Of a DNA stretch of 64,000 bases, positions 1 to 9,100 are shown in pieces. The notes beneath the pieces were generated by a model that was given only the letters and a program-made list of their open reading frames with translations, searched no databases and was not told the DNA's origin. Position numbers and translations under genes: made by a program. Source of the stretch: Pseudoduganella flava (GTDB lineage: Bacteria; Pseudomonadota; Gammaproteobacteria; Burkholderiales; Burkholderiaceae_D); assembly GCF_007830495.1 (NCBI RefSeq), contig NZ_VLKW01000004.1, forward strand, positions 495,439 through 559,438, read 5' to 3'. Position 1 is the first letter of the stretch. Each line of letters opens with the position of its first letter.

Positions 1-201
1 CACGTCGAGCTGAAGACGGCCGACAGGACGTGGCACGTCGTGCTTGCGCCGCCGTCGCGGATGGAGAGCCGCGGCTTGCCGAAGGAGGCGCTGGCGGCAG
101 GTGGGCAGGCCACCGTGTATGGCTACCCGCACCGCACGAAGGCGGGCGAGCTGCGGGCCGAACGGATCACCGTCAAAGACAAGACGACCGAGTTGCGCTG
201 A
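1..201 (+). CDS. DUF6152-like protein, C-terminal part
   Basis: The frame is open from the first base of the window to a TGA at 199-201, so only the last 66 residues are present. The visible part reads as a small beta-rich domain with the phrases WHVVLAPPSR, ATVYGYPHRT and LRAERITV. This resembles the end of the small periplasmic DUF6152 proteins, which have an OB-like fold and no known function. The next gene starts 2 nt after the stop, so the two are almost certainly co-transcribed, and DUF6152 is often found beside a DUF6644 membrane protein. The start and any signal peptide lie outside the window. The family assignment rests on recognition of this short stretch only. Confidence 0.6.
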   Translation, partial: HVELKTADRTWHVVLAPPSRMESRGLPKEALAAGGQATVYGYPHRTKAGELRAERITVKDKTTELR

Positions 202-203
202 CG

Positions 204-683
204 ATGCAGGCGTGGACGGCGTGGCTGGCCGGCACGCCGGTGGCGCGGGCGATGCGCGATGGGGTGTGGCTGTATCCGGCAGTGGAGACCGTGCACATCA
301 TCGGCTTTGCCGTGCTGGTGGGCGCTGTGGCGATGTTCGATCTGCGCGTGCTCGGCTTTGCACGCCGGTTGCCCGTGCGGGCGCTCGGCGCACACGTGCT
401 CCCGTGGGCGGCGGCCAGCCTGCTGCTGATCGTGCCGGCCGGCTTGCTGATGTTCGCCAGCGCGCCGCAGGACTTCATTGCCAACCCCACGTTCCGGCTG
501 AAGCTGGCGCTGCTGGCGGCGGCCGGCGTCAACGCGGCGCTGTTCCATGTGGGCGTGTACCGGGGCGTTGCGCATTGGGATGCCGGCGTGGCGGCGCCTG
601 TGCTGGCGCGGGCGCAGGCACTGCTGTCGCTGCTGCTGTGGACGGCGATCGTCGCCTGCGGGCGGCTGCTCGCCTATACCTGA
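204..683 (+). CDS. DUF6644-like integral membrane protein
   Basis: A 159-residue very hydrophobic protein of unknown function. Four membrane segments can be seen, around residues 28-50 (VHIIGFAVLVGAVAMF), 62-86, 98-118 and 130-155. An amphipathic N terminus carries the phrase YPAVETVHIIGF, typical of DUF6644 proteins. I chose the ATG at 204, which lies 2 nt after the upstream stop, rather than the much earlier in-frame ATG at 30, because the earlier start would run over the upstream gene and add an Arg/Ala-rich shadow sequence. Translational coupling to the DUF6152-like gene is likely. The pairing hints at a joint envelope role, possibly redox- or metal-related, but nothing in the sequence proves it. 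Confidence 0.65.
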   Translation: MQAWTAWLAGTPVARAMRDGVWLYPAVETVHIIGFAVLVGAVAMFDLRVLGFARRLPVRALGAHVLPWAAASLLLIVPAGLLMFASAPQDFIANPTFRLKLALLAAAGVNAALFHVGVYRGVAHWDAGVAAPVLARAQALLSLLLWTAIVACGRLLAYT

Positions 684-722
684 AGCCCTTATACTGCCGC
701 TAACGTCCCCTCGGAGTTCACC

Positions 723-1460
723 ATGAAGATCGCGGCCATCTCGGATATCCACGGCAACCTCGGCGCACTGGAAGCGGTGCTGGCCGATATCGAACGGCGC
801 AATGTGACCGTGACGGTGAACCTGGGCGACATCCTGTCCGGCCCATTGCAGCCGCGCGACACGGCCGAGCGGCTCATCGCCCTCGGCATGCCGACGATCG
901 CCGGCAACCACGAACGGCAGGTGCTGATGCACGTGCCGGAAAAGATGGGCGCCTCGGACCGTTACGCGCACGAGCAGATCACGCAGGTCGAACGCGCGTG
1001 GATCCACTCGCTGCCGGGCACGCTGAAGCTGACGAACGACGTGCTGCTGGTGCACGGCACACCGTCGTCGGACCTCGTGTACTGGATGGAGACCGTCACG
1101 CCAACGGGCATGCGGCCGGCCACGCATGCCGAGGTGCTGGAACGGGCAGGGGATGCGGCCGCGTCGCTGATCCTGTGCGGCCACACGCACGTGCCGCGCA
1201 GCGTGCGGCTGGACGACGGCCGGCTCGTCGTCAATCCCGGCAGCGTCGGCCTGCAGGCCTACGACGACGACCAGCCGCATCCGCACAAGGTGGAAAACGG
1301 CACGCCCCATGCACGCTACGCGATCGTCGAACGGACGGCGGCCGGCTGGCTCGTCGAGCACGTGGCCGTGCCGTACGACTGGGAGCTGGCGGCGGAACTG
1401 GCCGAGCGCAACGGCCGACCCGACTGGGCCCATGCGTTGCGCACGGGGCGCATGCCGTAG
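723..1460 (+). CDS. Metallophosphoesterase, YfcE/MPE family
   Basis: A 245-residue calcineurin-like phosphoesterase. All five metal-binding blocks are visible: DIHGN near residue 9 (D-x-H), GDILSGP near residue 38 (GD), GNHERQ near residue 60 (GNHE), a single His in LVHGTP near residue 110, and GHTHVPR near residue 153 (GHTH). The domain ends with the usual NPGSVG loop. Such proteins are cytosolic, bind two metal ions (commonly Mn2+) and hydrolyse phosphodiesters; the natural substrate cannot be told. The ATG at 723 has GGAG about 7 nt upstream, and a TATACT hexamer near 689-694 could be a -10 element. The gene converges on the VOC gene on the other strand, with 3 nt between the stops. Confidence 0.85.
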   Translation: MKIAAISDIHGNLGALEAVLADIERRNVTVTVNLGDILSGPLQPRDTAERLIALGMPTIAGNHERQVLMHVPEKMGASDRYAHEQITQVERAWIHSLPGTLKLTNDVLLVHGTPSSDLVYWMETVTPTGMRPATHAEVLERAGDAAASLILCGHTHVPRSVRLDDGRLVVNPGSVGLQAYDDDQPHPHKVENGTPHARYAIVERTAAGWLVEHVAVPYDWELAAELAERNGRPDWAHALRTGRMP

Positions 1461-1463
1461 GCG

Positions 1464-1805
1464 TCAACCCCGGTGGCTGATTTCGATCGTCACGCCACCG
1501 GGCGCGGTGCACCAGAACTGCAGTACACCGTCGTGCCGCTGCGGCGCGGGCGCGGCGATGCCCGCAGCCGCGAGCCGGCTGTGCGCCGTATGCACGGCCT
1601 CGTCGGAGGGCTGCAGGAAGCCGATGTGAAAGCCGTCCGGATAGCGCGGCTCGCCGTGGCTCAGCACGAGCGCGAAACCGTCCGCGCCCAGCAGTACAGC
1701 CATGCGGGGTCCGCCGTGTACGGGTTCGAAACCGAAGCCGCGCACGAAGTAATCGGTGGCCGCGGCCACATCCGGGACGGGCAGATCGAGGTGGTTCAGG
1801 CGCAT
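1464..1805 (-). CDS. VOC-family (glyoxalase/bleomycin-resistance fold) protein
   Basis: A 113-residue protein with the opening MRLNHLDLPVPDV and two beta-alpha-beta-beta-beta halves typical of the vicinal oxygen chelate fold. Metal-ligand candidates are His5 in the first strand and the Glu near the end in VTIEISHRG. Function within this large fold family (glyoxalase, dioxygenase, fosfomycin or bleomycin resistance, antitoxin) cannot be assigned. I chose the ATG at 1805 because GGAGGA lies 4-5 nt upstream. An in-frame ATG at 1817 would bury that Shine-Dalgarno site inside the gene. The gene is divergent from the outer-membrane protein gene beginning at 1901. Confidence 0.75.
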   Translation of the reverse strand: MRLNHLDLPVPDVAAATDYFVRGFGFEPVHGGPRMAVLLGADGFALVLSHGEPRYPDGFHIGFLQPSDEAVHTAHSRLAAAGIAAPAPQRHDGVLQFWCTAPGGVTIEISHRG

Positions 1806-1900
1806 CGCATCCTCCATGGTTGGGCAGGCCCGGCACGGGCCGCGCCAGGCTGGCGGCATCCCGGCTACACTGGCACCGTGCCAGTTACCGAAGAGCCCAC

Positions 1901-2677
1901 ATGACCACCAAAGAATACCTCGCCGGCGCGCTGCTGTGCTGCGCCGCGCTGCTGCCGTTGACCGCCACCGCCCAGCAGAAGGACGAAGACATCGCCACGG
2001 ACCGGCCGGACTTCGTCGAATCGAGCAACGTCGTCGGCAAGGGCCGCGTGCAGATCGAAACGGGCTTCGCGCTGGAACGCAACCGCGATGCGGGCTTGAA
2101 GGAGCGCACCACCACCACGCCAACCTTGCTGCGGGTGGGCGTCAGCGACACGGTGGAGCTGCGCCTGGAAACGGACGGGCGCGAACGCTATCGCGCCGAC
2201 AGTATCGACGGCCACGAACGCGCGCACGGCTGGGCCGACGATGCGCTGGGCGTCAAATGGCACGTGCGCGACGCAGGGCAGGGCTGGCCGTCGCTGGGTG
2301 TGCTGCTGCATGCGGACATCGACTCCGGCTCGGCCGCGTTCCGCGGCGAGGGCGTGCGCCCGTCGCTGCGCGTGTCCGCCGAATGGGAGCTGCCGCATGG
2401 CTTCGACCTGGGCGTGATGCCGGGCCTGATCCGCGAGCGCTCGCCGGACGGCGGCCATGCCGTCAACGGCATCTTCGGCATCGTGCTGGGCAAGGCGTTG
2501 ACGGACCGGGTGCGCACCTTCGTCGAGCTGGCCGCGCCCCGCATCGCGCGTGGGCGCGACGGCGGCACGCAAGCCACGTTCGACGTGGGCGGCTCGTGGG
2601 TGATCGCGCGCGACTGGCAGGTCGATGCGCTGCTGGCGCGCGGCGTCAACAGCCGCACGCCGGACCTGGCGCTGTAG
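1901..2677 (+). CDS. Outer-membrane protein of the phenol MetA-pathway/transporter type, truncated at the last strand
   Basis: A 258-residue protein with a signal peptide (MTTKEYLAGALLCCAALLPL, then TATAQQ) and the phrases DRPDFVESSNVVGKGRVQIETG and TPTLLRVGVSDTVELR. These identify the outer-membrane family often called putative MetA-pathway of phenol degradation, a predicted beta-barrel. The frame stops at TAG 2675-2677, but the next codons in the same frame read LGLSLRF and then TGA at 2699-2701. That short tail has the alternating pattern and terminal Phe of a last beta-strand recognised by the Bam complex. The TAG therefore looks like a recent nonsense change (for example from TGG or CAG), and the protein may be poorly assembled. 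The ATG at 1901 places the signal peptide correctly. Confidence 0.75.
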   Translation: MTTKEYLAGALLCCAALLPLTATAQQKDEDIATDRPDFVESSNVVGKGRVQIETGFALERNRDAGLKERTTTTPTLLRVGVSDTVELRLETDGRERYRADSIDGHERAHGWADDALGVKWHVRDAGQGWPSLGVLLHADIDSGSAAFRGEGVRPSLRVSAEWELPHGFDLGVMPGLIRERSPDGGHAVNGIFGIVLGKALTDRVRTFVELAAPRIARGRDGGTQATFDVGGSWVIARDWQVDALLARGVNSRTPDLAL

Positions 2678-2731
2678 CTGGGGCTGTCGCTGCGCTTCTG
2701 ACGGCACATACGGGGAGGGCGAAGTGCCGCG

Positions 2732-3610
2732 CTACCCTAGCACGTCGGCGGCAACGTCCAGCCAGGCCCGCGCAGCGTGCGAGAGGTAACGCCCGCTCCA
2801 CACGTGCGCCACCTGCCACGGCAGCTCCGGTTCGACGATGCGCACCGCGTGCAGCGTGTCGTCGGCCAGCCGGTCGATGAACGGTTCCGGCAGCAGCGCC
2901 ACGCCGATGCCGGCCGACGCCATCTCCACCAGCCAGTCCCACTGGCCGCTTTGCGCCGTCACCAGCGGCTCGAAGCCGGCCTGCGCGAATGCCATGCGCA
3001 GGCTGCGCGTCAGCGCGAAGTCGTCCGTCAGCAGCACGATCGGCAAGTCCTTCAGCGCCTCCAGCTTCAGCGTGCGGCGTTGGTGCTGGAACGTGCCTTT
3101 CGCCGCCAGCGCCCAGATCGGGTAGCTGGCCACCGGCAGCCGTTCGACGGGCAGCATCGGGTCGCCCGGCAGCATCGTCATGCCGATCTCCAGTTCCCCG
3201 GTCGCGACAAGGCGCTCCACTTCCGGCCCCGTCTCCTCGCGCAGCAGCAGCCGGATCTCCGGGTAGCGTTCGCGGAACGCCTTCAGCACGGGCGTGAACA
3301 GCATGTTGATCATCGGCGGGATGCCGATGTTCAGCGTGCCGTGGCGCACCGCCTGGATGTCCTGCACTTCGGCCGTGAGGGTACGCATCGTCGCCAGCAG
3401 TTCCTGGCCGCGCTGGTAGACGACGCGGCCCGTGTCCGTCAGCCCCAGGCGCCGGCCGTCGCGCACGAACAGCGGCGTGCCCAGCTCCTGCTCCAGCTGG
3501 TGCACCATCTTGCTGATCGTCGACTGCGTCACGTGCAACTGCTCGGCCGCTTGCGTGAAACTGGACAGGCGGGCCGTCTCGACAAAGTAGCGCAGCGATC
3601 GGATATCCAT
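2732..3610 (-). CDS. LysR-family transcriptional regulator
   Basis: A 292-residue regulator. Residues 1-60 form the winged helix-turn-helix (MDIRSLRYFVETARLSSFTQ, then AAEQLHVTQSTISKMVHQLE), and residues 90-290 form the periplasmic-binding-protein-like effector domain (GTLNIGIPPM). It is transcribed divergently from the CoA-transferase gene, with 86 bp between the start codons. A 5-5-5 inverted repeat with the T-N11-A shape of a LysR box lies in that gap. By the usual rule for this family it likely controls the divergent CoA-transferase gene and itself. The effector is unknown; an acyl-CoA pathway intermediate or a carboxylate would fit the neighbour, but this is inference. Confidence 0.85.
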   Translation of the reverse strand: MDIRSLRYFVETARLSSFTQAAEQLHVTQSTISKMVHQLEQELGTPLFVRDGRRLGLTDTGRVVYQRGQELLATMRTLTAEVQDIQAVRHGTLNIGIPPMINMLFTPVLKAFRERYPEIRLLLREETGPEVERLVATGELEIGMTMLPGDPMLPVERLPVASYPIWALAAKGTFQHQRRTLKLEALKDLPIVLLTDDFALTRSLRMAFAQAGFEPLVTAQSGQWDWLVEMASAGIGVALLPEPFIDRLADDTLHAVRIVEPELPWQVAHVWSGRYLSHAARAWLDVAADVLG

Positions 3611-3643
3611 CGGTCTCCATGAATTTTAGGAATGGAACAAGAG

Positions 3644-3658
3644 AATATAAGTCATATT
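3644..3658. promoter_or_regulatory. Candidate LysR-type operator between divergent genes
   Basis: AATAT and ATATT form perfect 5-bp arms around a 5-bp spacer, matching the T-N11-A layout bound by LysR regulators. The site lies in the 86-bp gap between the LysR gene and the CoA-transferase gene. A second short palindrome, AGTGCACT at 3667-3674, is 8 bp further on and could be an activation-site half. Binding is inferred from position and symmetry only. Confidence 0.5.
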
Positions 3659-3696
3659 GCGCATGAAGTGCACTCCTATACTGTGTTCCTGAGGCA

Positions 3697-5217
3697 ATGA
3701 AAGTGGAGAACATGATGGAAGCACTGGCGCAAGCACGCGTGCGCCGCCCGGAACTGGCGGCACGCTTCATGGAGGCGCAGGACGCCGCCCGGCTGTTCCG
3801 GCCCGGCATGACGGTCGGCATGAGCGGATTCACGAAGGCGGGCGATGCCAAGGCGCTGCCGCGCGCGCTCGTCGAGCGCGCCCGCGGCGAACCGCTGGAC
3901 CTGACCCTGATCACGGGCGCATCGCTCGGCAACGACAGCGACGGCCTGATGGCCAACGCCGGCGTCATCGCGCGCCGCCTGCCGTTCCAGGCCGATGCTT
4001 CGCTGCGCCGCAAGATCAACACAGGCGAGGTGATGTTCATCGACCAGCACCTGTCGGAGACGGCCGAGCAGCTGCGCAGCGGCGTGCTGCCCGCCATCGA
4101 CATCGCCGTCATCGAGGCCTGCGCGATCCGCGAAGATGGGTCGATCGTGCCGACGATGGCAGTCGGGAACAGCGCCAGCTTCGTGCAGCAGGCAAAGCAG
4201 GTCATCATCGAATTGAACCTGGCCGCGCCGGTGGCGCTGGAAGGCCTGCACGACATCTACGTGCCGCGCCCGCGCCCCGGACGCGAGCCCATTCCGCTGA
4301 CGCATCCGGGCCAGCGCATCGGCGCTACCGCCATCGCCGTGGACCCGGCGCGCATCGCCGCGATCGTCGTCACCAACAGCCCGGACAGCCCGTCTTCCGT
4401 GCTGCCGCCCGATACTGAAACGGACGCCATCGCGCGCCACGTGATCGCGTTCCTGGAAGGCGAGGTCAGCGCCGGCCGCATGACGCCGCAACTGCTGCCG
4501 CTGCAGGCGGGCATCGGCACGATCGCCAACGCCGTGCTGCACGGCCTGACGCAATCGTCGTTCCGCGGCCTGACGATGTATTCGGAAGTGCTGCAGGACA
4601 GCGCCATCGAACTCCTCGACGCCGGCCAGCTGGCGCTGGCGTCAGCATCGTCGATCACGCTGTCGGCCGCGACGCACGAGCGCTTCATCGCCAACCTGGA
4701 CAAGTACCGCGACCGCATCGTGCTGCGCCCGCAGGAGGTCAGCAACCATCCGGAAATCGTGCGCCGGCTCGGCATCATCGGCCTGAACACGGCACTGGAA
4801 TTCGACATCTACGGGAATGTCAATTCCACCCACGTGGGCGGCACCCATATGATGAACGGCATCGGCGGCTCGGGCGACTTCGCCCGCAACGGCGAGCTGG
4901 CGATCTTCGTCAGCAAGTCGGAGGCGAAGGATGGCGCGATCTCCAGCGTCGTGCCGATGGTGTCGCACGTCGACCACACGGAGCACGACGTGGACGTACT
5001 GGTGACGGAGTGGGGCCTGGCGGACCTGCGCGGGCTGGCGCCGCGCGAACGCGCACCTGTGATCATCGAGCACTGCGCCCACCCCGCATACCGGGCGCAG
5101 TTACGCGATTATTACGAGCGCGCCCTGCTGCGCGGCGGCCAGACGCCGCACCTGCTGGAAGAGGCGCTGGCGTGGCATGAGCGGTATCGGCGCACTGGCA
5201 CGATGCAAGTGACTTGA
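3697..5217 (+). CDS. Acetyl-CoA hydrolase/transferase family protein (succinyl-CoA:acetate CoA-transferase type)
   Basis: A 506-residue cytosolic enzyme of CoA-transferase family I. The N-terminal half has the phrase FRPGMTVGMSGFTKAGDAKA and the C-terminal half has VGGTHMMNGIGGSGDFARN, the conserved glycine-rich CoA-binding loop. The Glu in LTMYSEVLQDS is at the place of the catalytic glutamate that forms the glutamyl-CoA thioester. Members of this length usually move CoA between succinyl-CoA and acetate (AarC/ScpC), or act as acetyl-CoA hydrolase in fungi; I favour the transferase. Start choice is not settled. ATG 3697 has little upstream support, while ATG 3712 and 3715 follow a GGAG. The gene is divergent from a LysR regulator that probably controls it. 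Confidence 0.85.
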   Translation: MKVENMMEALAQARVRRPELAARFMEAQDAARLFRPGMTVGMSGFTKAGDAKALPRALVERARGEPLDLTLITGASLGNDSDGLMANAGVIARRLPFQADASLRRKINTGEVMFIDQHLSETAEQLRSGVLPAIDIAVIEACAIREDGSIVPTMAVGNSASFVQQAKQVIIELNLAAPVALEGLHDIYVPRPRPGREPIPLTHPGQRIGATAIAVDPARIAAIVVTNSPDSPSSVLPPDTETDAIARHVIAFLEGEVSAGRMTPQLLPLQAGIGTIANAVLHGLTQSSFRGLTMYSEVLQDSAIELLDAGQLALASASSITLSAATHERFIANLDKYRDRIVLRPQEVSNHPEIVRRLGIIGLNTALEFDIYGNVNSTHVGGTHMMNGIGGSGDFARNGELAIFVSKSEAKDGAISSVVPMVSHVDHTEHDVDVLVTEWGLADLRGLAPRERAPVIIEHCAHPAYRAQLRDYYERALLRGGQTPHLLEEALAWHERYRRTGTMQVT

Positions 5218-5227
5218 GCGGCACAGC

Positions 5228-5248
5228 GGCCGCGCGCCCGGCGCGGCC
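5228..5248. other. GC-rich hairpin after the CoA-transferase gene
   Basis: GGCCGCGC and GCGCGGCC are perfect 8-bp arms around a 5-nt loop, 11 nt after the stop of the CoA-transferase gene. No run of T follows, so it is not a clear intrinsic terminator. It may protect the 3' end or pause the polymerase. The rest of the gap to 5414 shows only an AT-richer stretch that could hold the promoter of the tail-collar gene. Confidence 0.35.
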
Positions 5249-5414
5249 GGCTTAATGCACGCGGGTTCCGCGAAAATCTCTCCAATTCTCACTTCCCGGC
5301 GCACGAATTGTCGCGCCACCCCCTGTTATTTACATTCGCTCCAATCATCCTGGCAGCAGCCTATGGCATGATCACCTCGCATAAGCCGTTTATCCAACAA
5401 GAGGAGACGTGGAT

Positions 5415-6068
5415 ATGGATGCGATGCTCGGAATGATCATACCGTGGCCGATGAACTGGGCTCCGGCCGACTGGGCCATGTGCAACGGCCAATTGCTGCC
5501 GATGCAACAGTACATGGCGTTGTACTCGCTGATCGGCACGGTGTATGGCGGCGACGGGAAGACCACCTTCGGCCTGCCCAACCTGTGTGGGAAATTCCCG
5601 ATGGGGGCACCGAATCCGGGCCAGATCGGCCAGACGGGCGGCGCGGCCAGCGCGACCGCGACCGTCACCTCCACCGGCAGCGTCACGATCGGGCTCACCA
5701 ACCTGCCCGCCCATAGCCATGGCGCCACGTTCACCGGCGGTACGTCGGGTTCCGTGAGCATCGCCATCCCGGTCGACAGCGACTCGAACGCGACCGACAG
5801 TGTGCCGACTACCACGATGGTCCTCGGCAAACCCGTCAGCGGCACGGTGGCCGTGAAGGCCTACAGTACCGGCGCCCAGACCGATACCCTCAAGCCGTTC
5901 GACGTGACCCTGCCCGCCGCCAGCGGCAGCGTCGCGACCACGAACACGGGCGACGGCACCGCGCTGCCGCTGACGCTGACCGGCAGCGCCAACATGGCGA
6001 CGTTGCCGCCCTTCGTGACGATGAACTTCATCATCTGCGTCAACGGGCTCTATCCGTCGCGGCCCTGA
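5415..6068 (+). CDS. Tail-collar-domain (microcystin-dependent/MdpB-type) protein
   Basis: A 217-residue protein with the phage tail-collar domain at residues 1-60. Its marks are the start MDAMLGMIIPWP, then WAMCNGQLLPMQQYMALYSL and the glycine-rich GTVYGGDGKTTFGLPNLCGK. The rest is a Thr/Ser/Val-rich beta region with the typical AHSHGATF motif. In free-living bacteria these stand-alone collar proteins (often named after the cyanobacterial MrpB/Mdp proteins) occur near surface and RTX proteins and have no proven function. No other phage gene is nearby, so this is not a prophage. I favour ATG 5415, which has GAGGAG 8 nt upstream, over the in-frame GTG at 5409, which would be too close to it. 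The giant RTX gene follows after 57 bp on the same strand. Confidence 0.8.
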   Translation: MDAMLGMIIPWPMNWAPADWAMCNGQLLPMQQYMALYSLIGTVYGGDGKTTFGLPNLCGKFPMGAPNPGQIGQTGGAASATATVTSTGSVTIGLTNLPAHSHGATFTGGTSGSVSIAIPVDSDSNATDSVPTTTMVLGKPVSGTVAVKAYSTGAQTDTLKPFDVTLPAASGSVATTNTGDGTALPLTLTGSANMATLPPFVTMNFIICVNGLYPSRP

Positions 6069-6125
6069 GCCGCGCACCCACGAAGCCGCGTCATCGAATC
6101 AATCGTTCATGAAGGATTGAGCACC

Positions 6126-9100
6126 ATGTACGTCATGCAGGACACTGCCGACCAGGCAACGCGAACCCACATCGTTTTCATCGACCCCGGCATCGCCAAC
6201 TACCAGGCGCTGCTTGCAAGCCTCGATCCTTCAGCCGAAGTCCACCTGATCGATAGTCGCGATGGCCTGGCGCAGATCGCCGCCACGCTGGCCGGCCGCA
6301 GCGGCATCGACGCCGTGCACGTGCTGTCGCACGGCACTGCGGGGACGCTGCAGCTGGGCGCCCTGGCGTTGACGGCGCAGGTGCTGGAGGAGCGCAGTGC
6401 CGACGTGGCGGCGATCCGCGCCGCACTGAGCGCCGATGCCGACCTGCTGCTGTACGGCTGCGACGCGGGGGCAGGCAGCGCCGGCGCGGCCCTGGTCGAC
6501 ACGCTGGCGCGGCTGACCGGCGCCGACGTGGCGGCATCTACCGGGCTGACCGGGGCGGCGGCGGCCGGCGGCGACTGGGTGCTCGAGCGCAGCAGCGGCA
6601 CGATCGAGACGGCGGCGCTGGGCAGCGATGGTGCATTCGACACGTTTGCCGGCACGCTGGCCACGCCCGTCACGTTCGGTTTCGAGAGCAACTTCAACGC
6701 CGACCAGAACATCGGCGCGCCGGGTACGGCCACCGCGACGCAGACTGTCGGCGCGCATACGCTCACCGTCACCGCCCCCAGCAGCGCGCTGGTCGTCGTG
6801 CCCGAGGGTACGTTCACCGGCAACTCGTCCGATGCGGTCATGAACGGCAACGTGCTGGCGGTCGACTGGTCCGATTCGTCGATCCAGCTGCCGCTGAAGG
6901 TCAGGATGCAGCTGGACAGCGGCAAGGTGTTCACGCTGACGTCGTTCTCGCTGATCAACACCTCCGGCCTGTCGACGCTGCGTGTCACCACCGACAAGGG
7001 GTTCGTGGACTTCACGTTGCCGTTCGATCCGGACGGCCACGTGTACACCTCGTCGGCGGCGGCGCTGCAGAACGCGAGCTATGCCGAGTTCACGGACGCC
7101 GACGGCAACCCGATCGCCCTGGAGTTCGACGACATCGTCCTGTCCAACATCAGCGTGCCGCCCACGTTCGTCGGCAGCACGACGACGCTCACCGCGGCGC
7201 AGAACGCCGGCGCCGTCGACATGTCCGCGCTGCTGCACGTGAGCGATACCGACAGCGGCGAGACGTTGACGTGGACGCAAAAGACGATGCCGACGCACGG
7301 CACGCTGACGCTCTCCGGCGCGACCGCCGCAACGGGCAGCTCGAACATCACCCCCGGCGGCACGCTGACCTATACGCCGACGGCGGGCTACGCAGGCACG
7401 GACACCTTCACGGTACAGGTATCGGACGGCTCGGTCACCGCCACGCGCACGATCACCGTCAACGTCAACCCCGCGCAGCCGGGCGCGCCGGACCTGGCGG
7501 CCGCCAGCGACACGGGCGCCAGCAGCACCGACAACATCACCGCCGCGAACGTGATGACGTTCTCCGGCACCAGCGCGGCGGGCGATGTCGCCAGCACGGT
7601 GCGGGTGTTCATCGATACCAACAACAACGGCGCCTACAACGCCGGCGAAGCGACCGGCACGGCCACCGTCAACAACGGCAGCTGGACGGTCAGCGGCATC
7701 AATACGGCCGCGCTCACCTCGGGCAACTACAACGTCTACTCGCTCGTGACGTCCGCCACCGGCAGCCTGACGAGCAGCACCAGCGCGCCGCTGGCGATCA
7801 CGGTGGACCACACTGCACCAACGCTCACGTTCAGCGGCATCGACATTTCCGCCGATACGGGCACCAGCAACGCCGACTTCAACACGGCCACCGCCGCGCA
7901 GACGATCACGGCCACGTTGTCCGGCGCGCCCGGTGCGGGCGATGTGGTTTACGGCTCGGTCGACAACGGCGGCAGCTGGGTGGACATCACGAGCAAGGTC
8001 AGCGGCACGACGCTGACGTGGACGGGTGCCACGCTCGTTGCCGGCGGCGGCATCCGCCTGCGCGTCGACGACGAACACGGCAACCAGGGATCGGTCGCCA
8101 CGCAGGCCTACACGCTCGATACCTCGGCGCCGACGCAAACGGTCGCCTCCCAGGCGCTGTCGGCGGACAGCGGTGCCAGTGCCGGCGACTTCGTCACGAA
8201 CACGGCGGCGCAGACGATTTCCGGCACGCTGTCCGCGCCCACCGCCGCAGGAGACTTCGTCGAGGTCTCGCTGAACAACGGTTCGACGTGGACCACCGCC
8301 TCCAATACGACCGGCACGAACACGTGGTCGCTGGCCGGGCAGACATTGGCGGCCAGCGGCACGCTGCAAGTGCGGGTCACCGATACGGCGGGCAACCACG
8401 GCAGCGCATCGTCGCAAGCCTACGTGGTCGATACGACGGCGCCTACCGCAGCCGTGGTGGCGGTGGATCAGATCGCTCCGTCGGGCAGCGCGTTCACCTT
8501 CAAGGTGACATATGCCGACACGGGCGGTTCCACGCTCGACACGAGCACGTTCGGCACGGGCAATGTCGGCGTGTTTGACCCGAACGGCAACAAGCTGGCC
8601 GTCACCGGCATTGCCGCCAGCGGCAATGAAGTGACCTACACGGTGCAGGCGCCCGGCGGCAGCTGGGACACCGGCGACGTCGGCACCTACACGGTCGCGC
8701 TCAATGCTTCGTCCGTGCGCGACCGGGCCGGCAATGCCGTCGCCGCCGATGCGTCGGCGGACACGTTCAACGTGGCCTTCAGTACCGCGCCCGCGGTATC
8801 GGGGCTGGCGCTGTCCAGCGACACGGGCATAAGCAACACGGACTTCATCACGAACGTGGCATCCCAGACGGTCACGGCCACGCTCAGCAAGGCGCTGGAC
8901 GTGGGCGACAAGGTATGGGGCTCGCTGGACAATGGCGGCAAGTGGGTCGACATCACGAACCAGGTCAGCGGCACCAGCGTGAAGTGGGTCGGTGTCACAC
9001 TGTCCGGCACCGACACGATCGCCATCAAGGCCACCGACAGCAATGCGCAGGATGGGATCGCGGCCAGCCATGCCTACGAGCTCGATACCACCGCGCCGAC

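Noticed and set aside
123..1433. A 436-residue minus-strand frame over the DUF6644-like and phosphoesterase genes
   Set aside because: Antisense shadow with no domain; the plus-strand genes have conserved motifs.
5415..6068. Prophage remnant indicated by a tail-collar domain
   Set aside because: No other phage genes or attachment sites are near; stand-alone collar proteins occur in many non-phage loci.
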